This document shows, one piece after another, positions 22,511 through 33,350 of a stretch of 64,000 bases of DNA. The notes under the pieces were generated by a model that worked only from the letters and a program-made list of their open reading frames with translations, searched no databases and was not told where the DNA came from. Position numbers and translations under genes: made by a program. Every line of letters begins with the position of its first letter. The stretch's first letter is position 1. Source of the stretch: Trema orientale (Eukaryota > Streptophyta > Magnoliopsida > Rosales > Cannabaceae); the NCBI GenBank assembly GCA_002914845.1, contig JXTC01000108.1, positions 140,459 to 204,458 on the forward strand, given 5' to 3'.

Positions 22511-22526
22511 ATCTCCCCTTTTTTGA
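22511..22526 (-). other. Cop4 polypurine tract
   Basis: The minus strand reads AAAAAAGGGGAGAT directly before the TGTTGACC that opens the 3' LTR. Confidence 0.85.
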
Positions 22527-23223
22527 TGATAATAAATATTTGATTTATATAATAAGGATTTTAAGTATAAAATTTATTTATTTGATAATAGGGACCCTTA
22601 TCATATTAAAAACTCCCCCTCAAAATATGCTTGAGAAAAATTTAAAGCAAGAAATGCTTCCCTTTAATTGCTTACAGGTTGAATATGTGCATATTTTGAG
22701 TTTTATAAGAGAACTATTGAGAAATAGAAATTGCTTAGTATTTTACTGTATATTTCCCATTTTATCATATATTTCTCCACTTGATGAATCAATAAATCAA
22801 TATGCTTTCTCTCCCTTTTGATATCATCAAAAAAAAGAAATATAGAGTACAAGATTTGAAAATAAAAAGCATCTGTACATTCTTAAGGGTCATACAATCT
22901 AGAAGAAGAGAATTTTTCGGCACAGAGAAGTGATAGAAATGAGTGAAAAATGTGTGAAAAACACTTAAAAATATCCGGTAGATATTGCTGCAGCAGTAGG
23001 CCAGAAATTCGGTAGGCCGATTTTGGCAGAGAGTTTTAACTTTCTAGGCATATTTTTCTGTCTACCGGTCCGATTTTTCGGTCTACCATTTTTTTTCTTT
23101 TTCTGAAACAAAACAAAAACGAAAAATAAAATAAAATTAAAAGCACTCTTATCATATAATAATAAACATGGAATTAATTTTTAAAATCCGGAGTAAACAA
23201 ACTAAAATTATTAATCAAACAAC
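22527..23223 (-). other. Cop4 post-pol region
   Basis: This non-coding stretch lies between the RNase H stop and the PPT. It contains more copies of the CGGTCTACC/GGTAGGCC motif family near 22978-23096 that also marks the LTRs. Confidence 0.6.
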
Positions 23224-23763
23224 TCAAGATAATTCATTTAAATCAACCATACCAAGCTCTCTACGAACCATACAAAAACGATCTTCGCTTAAAGACTTAG
23301 TGAATATATCCGCTAATTGATTTTCAGTATAAATAAATTCTAGCATTATATCACCTTTTTGTATATGATCACAAATAAAATAATGTCTAATGTCAATATG
23401 CTTAGTACGAGAATGCAAAATAGAATTTTTGGACAAATTAATAACACTAGTATTATCACATTTAATAGGCATATGATCATAATTTATACCAAAATCCTTA
23501 AGTATTTGTTTCATTTATATAATTTGTGCACAACAACTAGCCGCCGATATATATTCACCTTCGGTAGTAGAAAGAGCAACTGAATTTTGTTTCTTGCTAA
23601 ACCAAGATACAAGTGCGTAGCCTAGAAAGTGACAAGTGCCACTTATGCTCTTGCGATCGGTTCTACAACTGGCAAAATCCGCATCTGAATAACTAGTAAT
23701 ATTAAAGTGTATGCCTTTGGGATACCATAATCCTAGGTTCATTGTGCCATGTAAATATTTCAA
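23224..23763 (-). pseudogene. Cop4 RNase H
   Basis: Two abutting frames, separated by one in-frame stop at 23515-23517, cover the domain. The first has SYSDADFASCRTDRKSISG with the catalytic Asp, and ALSTTEGEYI. The second has IKCDNTSVINLSKN, HSRTKHIDIRH and NQLADIFTKSL. This is a full-length Copia RNase H tail that would degrade the RNA strand during reverse transcription. Apart from the stop the catalytic residues look conserved. Confidence 0.93.
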
Positions 23764-23805
23764 TATTCTTTTAATAGCACTAAGATGTGATTCCTTAGGA
23801 TTTGA

Positions 23806-24704
23806 TTAAAATCTAGCATATAAGTATACACTAAACATTATATCCGGTCTACTAACCGTTAAGTAAAGTAGTGATCCGATCATACCTCGATATTTGGTGA
23901 TATCTACAACTTTATGATTTTTATCTTTGTCAAGCTTGATCGAGGAGCTTATTAGTGTTCTCATAGTCTTTGAATGCTCCATCTCAAATTTCTTGAGTAT
24001 ATCCTTGATATATTTTGATTGGTAGATAAAAATGCCATTTTTGCTTTGTTTGATTTGGAGGCCAAGAAAGAAATTTAGCTCTTCCATCATACTCATTTCA
24101 AATTCGTTATATATACGTGTTGAGAAATCTTCACAGAGGGACACGTTAGTAGCACAAAAAATAATATCATCAACATAGATTTGTACTACCATAATATTAA
24201 TCCCATTTTTTTGATAAAAAGAGTAGTATCCGCTTTTCCTATTAAAAATCTATTTGAAATTAAAAACTTGCTCAATCTATCATACCAAACTCTAGGAGCT
24301 TGTTTTAAACCATAAAAAGCCTTTTTCAATTTAAAACATGATCCAGATACTTATAATTTTGAAAACCGGGAGGTTGAGCCACATATACGTCTTCTAAAAT
24401 GTAGCCATTTAAAAAGATACTTTACATCCATTTGATAAAAAATAAAATCCTTATGGCATGTAAATGCTAAAAGCATCCTAATGGATTCTAATCTTGCTAT
24501 GGGTGCAAAGGTTTCTTCATAATCGATTCCTTCTTTTTGATTGAAACTTTGGGCCACTAATCTAGCCTTGTTTCTCACAATCACCCCATGCTCGTCAACT
24601 TTGTTTCTAAAGACCCTCTTAGTTTCAATAACTGATTGATTATTAGGTCTTGGAACTAATTCCCAAATATCACTTCTTTCAAATTGATTTAATTCTTCTT
24701 GCAT
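23806..24704 (-). pseudogene. Cop4 reverse transcriptase
   Basis: The N-terminal part reads [20 protein letters not shown] and [20 protein letters not shown], then FYQMDV. After a frameshift near 24400 the segment [20 protein letters not shown] is visible. A third segment begins [12 protein letters not shown] (24159-24192), which keeps the catalytic YVDD, and ends SRPDIMFSVYLYARF. All main RT blocks are thus present but split over three frames. It copied the element's RNA into DNA when intact. Confidence 0.93.
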
Positions 24705-25079
24705 AGCTAAAATCCAAGATTCATTTTTTTCAGCATTTTTAAAATTTTTGGTTCAATTTGAGAAAGAAAAGCCATATTATTACAAATATTTCTAAGTAAT
24801 ACTCTAGTCTTGACATCTTGTAAAGGGTCACCTAGAATTTGGTCCTTAGGATGAGCATGACTAAATCTTAGATCTTGAGAAAGAGTTAGAGTTTTACCAT
24901 ATTCGCTTTGTTCACCTTCCTTAAGATTTTGATCTTGTTATAGATGAACTTCTTTTTCTTTCTTTGGCTCTATGATGTTCAAACCATCTAAGCCTTGTTC
25001 CATACCTACAATATCATCATCATCTATATTTCTCTCCTTGGAGAGAATGTTAGTTTTATTAAAAATAACATTCATAGAT

Positions 25080-26310
25080 TCTTCTACAACTAAATTTCAT
25101 TTGTTGAAAACTCGATAAGCTTTACTAGTAGTAGAATAACCAAGAAATATACCAACATCGGATTTTGAATCATATTTACCTAAATTATCTTTAGTATTCA
25201 AAATAAAACATTTGCAACTAAAAACTTTGAAATAACCAATATTGGGTTTTCTATCTTTTCAAAGCTCATAAGGTGTCTTGTTCAAGGTAGGTTCAATCAT
25301 TACTCTATTGACTATATGGCAAGCGGTATTTATGGCTTCAACCCAAAAGTATTTTGGTAAGACATGATCATTTAGCATAGTTCTTGCCATATCTTGTAGA
25401 GTTCGGTTCTTCCTTTCTACAACCCCATTTCGTTGAGGAGTTCTAGGTGCAGAAAAATTAAAATCGAAACCAATTTATTGCAAAATGTTTCTAACTCATC
25501 ATTTTCAAATTCATCACCATGATCACTTCTAATAGAAGTAATGGTATACTCTTTTTTATTTTGCACCTTTTTATAAAAAGTAGTAAAAACTTTTATTATA
25601 TCATTTTCATACGCTAAAAATAGAACCCAATTGAAAAATTATCAACTATCACAAAAGTATAATATTTTCCACCAAGACTTATAGTTCTTGATGGTCTAAA
25701 TAAATCCATGTGAAGTAGTTGCAATGGTCTAGTGGCTGAAATAAAATTTTTATATTTGAAAGAACTTTTAACTTGTTTTCTAAATTGACATGTATCACAA
25801 ACTTTGTCTTTTTCAAAAATCAAACTTGGCAAACCATTCATAAGATTTTTCTTTGAAAGTTTTGAAATAATTCCCGTACTAGTATGTCCAAGTCTTTTGT
25901 GCCAAAGCCAAGAATCATCTTTCATAACTGAAAAGTATTTGTCTTGATTAGAGTATTTTTCTAAATTGATAATGTAAACATTATCTTTTCTTTCTCCAAT
26001 GAAGATGACTTCTTTTGAACAAGCATTCTCAATTAAGCATTTAGAAGATTCAAAAATAACTTTATAACTTTTATCACAAAATTGACTAATACTAAGTAAA
26101 TTATGCTTAAGACTATCAACAAGTAAACCATTTTCTATAATGGGTGAAGATGAGTTACTGATGTTTCCTATTCCCATAATTTTGCCTCTGACGTTGTCTC
26201 CAAAAGTAACATACCCTCCAGTTTTCTTCGTAAATGAGAAAAGCAAAGACAGATCATTGGTCATGTGTTTAGAACAACCGCTATCAAAGAACCAAAGGTT
26301 TTGATCTTTC
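25080..26310 (-). pseudogene. Cop4 protease, GAG-pre-integrase and integrase
   Basis: From the high-coordinate end: WFFDSGCSKHMTNDLS with the protease DSG (about 26270-26300), YVTFGDNVRGKIMGIG, then the pre-integrase LWHKRLGH and a CDTCQ zinc site. The integrase core starts LLHMDLFRPSR, where Gly of the usual DLFGP is Arg. It continues after frame changes with RNGVVERKNRTL (holding the catalytic Glu) and a C-terminal FLGYSTTSKAYRVFN block. Frameshifts near 25620 and 25470 break it. It would have processed gag-pol and inserted the DNA copy. Confidence 0.9.
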
Positions 26311-26405
26311 TTCTTCTTTTGTACCTATAAAAAGAATCAAACTTTGATTTTTGGTATCCATACCAATTTGGATCCTTGAGGGTTAGTCTTAGATTCTTTT
26401 GGAAC

Positions 26406-27976
26406 CTATGTTGCCTTTCCTTTAAAGTACACATTCTTTTTAATAGAGTAAGAGTAGCTAGTGTGACCATCTTGATTGCAATAATTACAAGTATATTTAG
26501 TGTCACTAGAAAAAGCTTTCACAAAATAGTTTTTGAGATATTTTTGTTTGATAAATAGTTTGTATCCTAAACCTCCTTTATCAAAAACACATCTTTGTCC
26601 ACCAAGCATTAAGTCAAAAATTTTCTTTCTATTTGTAAATTTGTGGACAATATTGGTCAAATCTAAAATTTTTTCATTTAAAGAAGCATTTTCAATTTTT
26701 AACCTTTAACACACCTCACAAGATAAATTTGCTTCTTTCATTTTAGCAAAATCATCTTCTTCTTTTGACAAGCTAAGAATTTTCTTTTTAAGATCATTAT
26801 TTTTTATAATGAGTTTTTCATAGTTTTTATGTAAATCATTAAAATCATTTAATAATTCTTCATAAGATAAATCATTTTCATCATACTCATCATTAGAATC
26901 ATCAAGTAAATCATTACTAAAGTCAAGAGAGTTTACCTCATTTTTAAGAGCCATAAAGCACATATTTGTAATTTTCTCTTGTATTTCTTCGTCGGATCCT
27001 TCTTCATCGCTATCATCCTAAGTAGCCTTCATTGCCTTCTTTTTCATCTTTTTCCTCAATGGGCACTCGTTCTTCATGTGTCTGGGCTTCTTGCATTCAA
27101 AGCATGTGATAGGATTATCTCTAGCTTTCTTTTCTCTATAGTCATTTCCCTTGTTGTTTTTCTTTGAAAGATTTCCTTTCTTGAATTTTAAGTACTTCTT
27201 GTACTTCTTAGTGAGAAAAGCAATATCATCAATCTCACTATCGTTAAGTTCATCATCATCTTCTTCTTCTTCTTGAGCGGATGTCTTGAGAGCGATAGTT
27301 TTCTTTTTCTTTTCATTTTCATCTTCTTGATTGTCCTCTTTCATCATAAACTCATGAGTCATGAGTGATCCCATGAGTTCTACAAATGGGAGCTTAGAAA
27401 GATCTCTAGCTTCTCTAATAGCCACCACCTTTCCTTGATAAGCTTTAGATAGGTTTCTAAGGATCTTGTTCACCAATTTGGTTGAATTATAAGTTTTACC
27501 AAGATCATTAAGAGCATTAGTGATAGAAGTGAAGCGAGTAAAATTTGAGCAATTGTTTTATCACTATTCATTTTGAACAACTCATATTGATAGACAAGCA
27601 TATTTATTTTCCTTCCTTTCTATGAGTTAGTTCCTTGATGTGTAACTTCTAGCATTTTCCATATTTCAAAAGTATTAGTGGCTTTTTCTACACTATTATA
27701 AATGCTTCTATCTAGACCACAAATCGAATAATTTTTAGCTTTGGCATTTTTGGATATCATGATTTTGTCTTTTTCAACAAAATCTTCATATGTTTTTACA
27801 ACCCAAGTATCACCTTCTCTTTTTTTAGGAATGATAGGATCATTCATAATACTATACCATAAATCATAATCCATAGATAAGAGATAACATTCTATTCTAC
27901 TTTTCCAATAGTTGAAATCGGTTTCATTGAAGAATGGAGGTTTAGTTACAAAAAACCCCTCGTTTTGAGAATTCAT
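26406..27976 (-). pseudogene. Cop4 gag
   Basis: The start is ATG at 27976 (MNSQNEGFFVTKPPFFNETD), followed by NYWKSRIECYLL, a typical Copia gag head. A frameshift near 27540-27620 separates it from VNKILRNLSKAYQGKV, an acidic stretch and the zinc knuckle CFECKKPRHMKNEC (Gly before His replaced). One stop (27018, probably Trp to TAG) and another near 26706 follow. A second knuckle-like CNYCNQDGHTSYSY has lost its last Cys. Few disruptions for its length suggest a fairly young copy. Confidence 0.9.
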
Positions 27977-28035
27977 TAGATAAGCTTTCTCAAGACGGTT
28001 AAGTCAATAATTTTCAAAAATTTGAGCACCAATCT

Positions 28036-28046
28036 CTGATACCAAT
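28036..28046 (-). other. Cop4 primer-binding site
   Basis: The minus strand reads AATTGGTATCAGAGA next to the 5' LTR, an initiator tRNA-Met-type PBS. Confidence 0.85.
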
Positions 28047-29602
28047 TGCTATCTAAGAGTAGCTAACCTAAGAGGATGGGTGAATTGGGTTTAAAATTTT
28101 TTGCAAAATTTTATAATAAAACAACTAGATTATGCAAATAATGAATAAAGCAAATAAAAATAGCAAGTAAACAAATACAATCTCAAAGTAAATAAATTAA
28201 AGAGATAGGAATAGAGAGATTGCAAACGTTATTTTTATGAGGTTCGACAAACACGACGGTTTGCCTACGTCTCCAACCCTTGGCAACTTGCATTGAGCTT
28301 TCTAATATTGGATTAAAATTGTGGGGTTGACTGACTCTTGTATAAATGGATTCTTCTTAGGCATACTCAAGCCTTTATAATATTTTTGACTCTGGCTCTA
28401 TCACGCCTAATTTTGGATTATTCAGACTCCGATGTTAACCTCTCCTATAACCGGGTTATTTATGAGTCCAGTGTCAACCTCACCTCACAAATACAAAGTA
28501 TATGTTCGATTTGAAATAATCAACAAAAAATTCTCCCCTCTATGTGATTTGATACAATGCAAACTTAAGGAGAATGAGTGTAAGCACAAGATATGATCTA
28601 GTTTGGCTCAATAATTTTGTGAAAAGATATTTGAAAGTTTGATCACAAGATGTAGGCTAATAAAACTTGAAAGAGTGTTAAAAGCAATATAGGATTGTTC
28701 AAAAAGATTGTTTAAGTTTTAAAATAGCTTCTATTTATAAGCCCCTTTGAAAACTAGCCGTTTTAGACAATTTAACACAGTTTCTAGAGTTTTCGGTAGA
28801 CCGGTAAAGTTTCCGATAGACTCCCAAATACTAACCGTTGGTAGTGCAGTTGCAACGGTGAAATCTAACGGTCAAAACGAAATTTTCGGTCTACTGCGTG
28901 GTCTACCGGTTGAGATTTTCGGTCTACCGGTAGTCATTTTGGGTCTACCTAAAACTTTCAGTTTTTGACAACTTTTTGGCAGTTTCTAAATTCTGACAGC
29001 TTTTGTCGTTTTTCAAATTCTGACTTCTAAATGTGTTTTAAACACTTTTAAAACATTTGAAATCAATTTGAAAAGAATATTTTAGCTATTACAAACTTGT
29101 TTTAGTTTCACAAAGGTATTTAACAATAATTTAGAAAGTGTTCTTACCAAAACATATTCTAGTTTACAAATAGAAAATCTCTTTTTAGCCTATTTCAAAA
29201 AATCATGACTTCAAATATATTTGTAACTTCTAAAGATCATAAGGCTTATTTTAAAGATGTACATTTAAGTTTTCAAATCAAATGAATATTTTGAAAGTAG
29301 TTTAAGAACTTTGGTTTGAAAAATCTTTTTGTTAAAAAATTTCAGCCCATAAATGACCATAAGATGTGCATACATAAACTCTTATACAAGACTAAATGCT
29401 TTTACTCTTTTTCTAACTAAGTCTTATATCGTTGATCTTTGATGGTTTTTACGCTTCAAGTTCTTCTCTCCATAATCCTTCTTGAATATCTTTTGTGATT
29501 TGTTCGTCAATTTACTACACACTCAAGTAGATTATTAGTCCTTAATCATATATTTGTTAACGTCAAAACATGAGTATAAGATTTAAACTTAAAAGATCAA
29601 CA
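28047..29602 (-). repeat. Cop4 5' LTR
   Basis: It is the partner of 20996-22510, running from TGCTATCTAAGAG to AGATCAACA. A TATAAATAG box on the minus strand near 28730-28742 fits the promoter. GGTCTACC/GGTAGACC boxes cluster at 28793-28958. Confidence 0.93.
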
Positions 29603-29607
29603 ACTCA

Positions 29608-30689
29608 AACTCCCTTTATGCTGCAAGAACACAAGAGAATCCCTGTCTTGGTTATAGCTTGAATCCCTCATTTTTCTATGGATGTATTCGTAAGAGTCCC
29701 TCTCTCTTGCATGGAGTCATTCTCTCTCTAGATCTGAAAGTTTTCGCATTTGAATAGATAAGAAGGAAGAAAGCACAGTGCAACCCTTAAATAACCAAAA
29801 GGAAAGATTCCCCTAGTTGCACATCAAGACAAAAAACGTTATCTGACTCGGGTTTACAAAACCATTCCTAGAGTGCTCACGTAGCACAAGAAGAGTGATC
29901 ACTCCAGAAAAAGTCAACAATCAGAAAATGACAAAAATAAGAATGCACCAAATGTCAGTTAGAGTGCTCACTCGTGCGTTACATAGTGAATATTATGCTT
30001 CAGGTTTTATAAGGCTTTCCAAAATTCTCAACAATATGAAAGATAATGGGAGTTTTCGAGAAATACGGTAATTTATATATAACTTTTAAAAAATACGGTA
30101 CACGGAAAAAGTTAGAAAAGTACGAACACCTGGACAAAACATTAAAAAATTACAGCAGTATGAACATTTAATACGACCATGTAGCCTGTAGGAATGTATC
30201 TTTTTTTTAAAAAAATAAAATAAAAAAGGAATAAAGCTTACACTTACAACTTCTGATACCCATGTCAGCGTGCTGTGCAAGCTGACACGCGCACGTAAGC
30301 GCGTGTTAGCAATAAAAAAAATCAAATTTTTTTTTTTAAATTTTTGTCTTTTCATCATTTTATTTTTAATTTTGGCTTCAATTTTACTTTTTTTCTTAAT
30401 TCTTTTGTGTGATATTTTTTTTGAGGGATTTGTGTGATAATTTTTTGAATCTTATCAATTATAACTTTTTAATTGCACTTCAACACATTATTTGAATAAT
30501 TTCTTGAAGCAACATATGTCAAATATTTTAATATAATTAATTCCCAATAATATATTTTTTTTTCAATAAGAAAAACAAAACTCGTAGATAAAATAGCCAA
30601 AACAATAAGATACTTACACTAACCTCTTAATTTATTTTTAATTTTTTATTTTCTATATAAGAAGCGCACAACATCTCTCCCTATTTACC
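29608..30689. other. non-coding stretch with one imperfect hairpin
   Basis: No gene is supported. GCTGACACGCGC (30281-30292) and GCGCGTGTTAGC (30299-30310) form a 12-bp stem with one mismatch and a 6-nt loop. Two AAATACGGT motifs lie at about 30051-30101. This may be one end of an older transposon that also holds the palindrome array. Confidence 0.45.
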
Positions 30690-32520
30690 AGATACCATAA
30701 ATAGCAATATATTTGGTAATCCTTTTATTCAATTTAACTGGATACCAAGTTAACTTAGTTGGACACTTATGGTATCAAATCTGGATACTTAATGGTAACA
30801 ATTTTTTTCCCCTCTAATTTATCTAGATACCATAAATAACATAGTAGAATACTTATGATAATTTTTTTTCCCTAACTTACCGGATACCAAAGTAACCAGA
30901 TTAGATTCCTACGATCACATTTTTTTCTCCCCAATTTACATAGATATACCATAGGTGACCTATTAAAATACCTATAATAACTGTTTGATCGAGATACTAA
31001 AGTAACTTAGTTAGATATCTACGGTAACATTTTTTTTTTCTCAATTCATATAGATACCATAGGTAACCTAGTAAGATACTTATAGTAACCATTTTACTAA
31101 TACACCAAAGTAACTTGGTTGGATACCTATGTTAACATTTTTTTAAAAAAAAATTTACATGGATACCATAGGTAACCTAGTACAATACCTATATCAACCT
31201 ATTAAGATACCAATAGTAACTGTTTTACTAAGATACCATGGATACCATAGGTAATCTAGTAAGATACTTATATTAACCTATTAAGATACCAATATTAACT
31301 GTTTTATTGGGATACCAGGGTAACCTGATTGGATATCTATAGTAACATTGTTCTTGTTTTTTTTTTTTTTAATTTACATGGATACTATAGGTAACCTAGT
31401 AAGACACCTAGATACCTATGGTAATATTTTTTTTTCCCCATTTACATGGATACCATAGGTAACCTAATTTTTTAACAGTTCCTATGGATACCCTAGGTAA
31501 CTTAGTAAAATACCTATGATAATATTTTTATTTTTTATTTTTTTATAATTAGGAATTACCAGCACTCATTATAATTTTAATCCAATAGTGTATTTAATTT
31601 TTAATTTTTAAAACAACGAGCCTAACCCCCTTTTTTGATTTGTTAGATTCCACAGATAATTTGGAAAGATACTATAGGTAATATGAAAGGATACCCATAA
31701 TAGTCTCTTTTTTTTTCTAATTTTACCAGATAATATTAGTAACCAGATACGATATCCATGGTAATTTTCTTTTTTTAAAATAATTTTTTTCTGAATACCA
31801 TAAGTAACATGGTATCATATTCTAATTGTAATCTCATATTTTTTTTTTTTTAGATTTCATAGGTAACTTGGAAAGATACTATAGGTAACGTGAAATGATA
31901 CTCATGATGACCTTTTTTTTTTTTTTTGAATTTCACCAGATACAATAGGTTACTAGATATGATACCTATGGTAATTTCTTTTTTTTTTTTTAAACAAATT
32001 TTTTGGGATATCATAAGTAATATGGTATCTCATTCTAAAATTAGTCTCATAGTTTTTTCATTATTTATAATTTTTAAAATAAAGAGCCTGAATCCCATTT
32101 TAATTTTTGTTAGATATCATAGGTGATTTGAAAAGATACCATAGGATACTCATGATAACTTTTTTTTTTCAATTTCAATGGATACTATAGGTAACCAAGT
32201 ATGATACCCACGGTAATTTCTTTTTTTTTTTAAATAATATTTTTTGGATACCATAAGTAACCTTGTATGATACCTTTAGTAACTGACCAACACTAACAAT
32301 TTTTAACTATTCTCGGTAACTAAGTGGGATACCGTCGGTATCCAAGTGAGAGAACATAATTAAATAGCCAATGTCAACTATCAAAAACAGGGTATCCCAA
32401 CAAAAGGCTAAATATGTTGAATAAATACTTAGGGGTAAGAGGTTAAAGGTTAGTTCACAATTTTTTCAGCTACCATAAGTAATCTCGTAAGATACTTATG
32501 ATAATTTGCTATTTTTTTCA
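30690..32520. repeat. array of interrupted palindromes (TACCATAGGTA...TACCTATGGTA)
   Basis: About 1.8 kb consists of degenerate units of roughly 35-50 bp separated by T-rich spacers. A typical unit reads GATACCATAGGTAACC, a short spacer, then GATACCTATGGTAA. TACCATAGGTA and TACCTATGGTA are reverse complements, so each unit can fold into a hairpin with a stem of up to 11 bp. Clear cases lie near 31050, 31160, 31381, 31440, 31950 and 32175. Two sub-types alternate in the middle, giving a higher-order period near 100 bp. It has no coding capacity. Confidence 0.85.
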
Positions 32521-32852
32521 CTTTCATTTTTTTTAGGCATTACCAAATGAAACTCCTAAATAGAATAATTTTCAAAATTACCATTGATAACCAAGTATAA
32601 CCATGCACACCAAATTATATATCAAAATTCAAGTGCCAAAATAAACCTCTTGAATACCACGTTATTTATTATATTCATCAAATATAGATACTGATTCAGA
32701 ATCCTATAGATGATGCTACCAATTAGAGCTGGCAATTCGGGTCGGCCCGGTATTTTTAGGGCTCGGGCCAAGCCCGGCCCTAGGGGTAGGGCCGGGCTGG
32801 GCCTGGGATTCGCAGCCCGGCTCAGCCCTCTTTTTTTTTTTTTTTTTTTTTT

Positions 32853-33339
32853 NNNNNNNNNNNNNNNNNNNNNNNNNNNNNNNNNNNNNNNNNNNNNNNN
32901 NNNNNNNNNNNNNNNNNNNNNNNNNNNNNNNNNNNNNNNNNNNNNNNNNNNNNNNNNNNNNNNNNNNNNNNNNNNNNNNNNNNNNNNNNNNNNNNNNNNN
33001 NNNNNNNNNNNNNNNNNNNNNNNNNNNNNNNNNNNNNNNNNNNNNNNNNNNNNNNNNNNNNNNNNNNNNNNNNNNNNNNNNNNNNNNNNNNNNNNNNNNN
33101 NNNNNNNNNNNNNNNNNNNNNNNNNNNNNNNNNNNNNNNNNNNNNNNNNNNNNNNNNNNNNNNNNNNNNNNNNNNNNNNNNNNNNNNNNNNNNNNNNNNN
33201 NNNNNNNNNNNNNNNNNNNNNNNNNNNNNNNNNNNNNNNNNNNNNNNNNNNNNNNNNNNNNNNNNNNNNNNNNNNNNNNNNNNNNNNNNNNNNNNNNNNN
33301 NNNNNNNNNNNNNNNNNNNNNNNNNNNNNNNNNNNNNNN
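32853..33339. other. assembly gap (487 N) after poly-T
   Basis: The gap starts within or right after a T run of at least 22 bases in the hAT 5' subterminal region. Open frames spanning it are artefacts of N translation. Confidence 0.95.
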
Positions 33340-33350
33340 TAATATAGGAT

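Larger units (their letters stand above)
20996..29602 (-). mobile_element. Cop4: complete Copia retrotransposon
   Basis: LTRs (20996-22510 and 28047-29602) are flanked by a perfect 5-bp TSD ACTCA (20991-20995 and 29603-29607). In minus-strand order it contains PBS, gag with two zinc-knuckle-like motifs, protease, GAG-pre-integrase, integrase, reverse transcriptase, RNase H, a post-pol region of about 700 bp and a PPT. All domains are present but stops and frameshifts break the polyprotein, so it is a recent but inactive copy of an otherwise autonomous family. Domain order (INT before RT) defines it as Copia. Confidence 0.97.

Noticed and set aside
30690..32520. centromeric satellite
   Set aside because: Units are too degenerate, have variable spacing and end after 1.8 kb.
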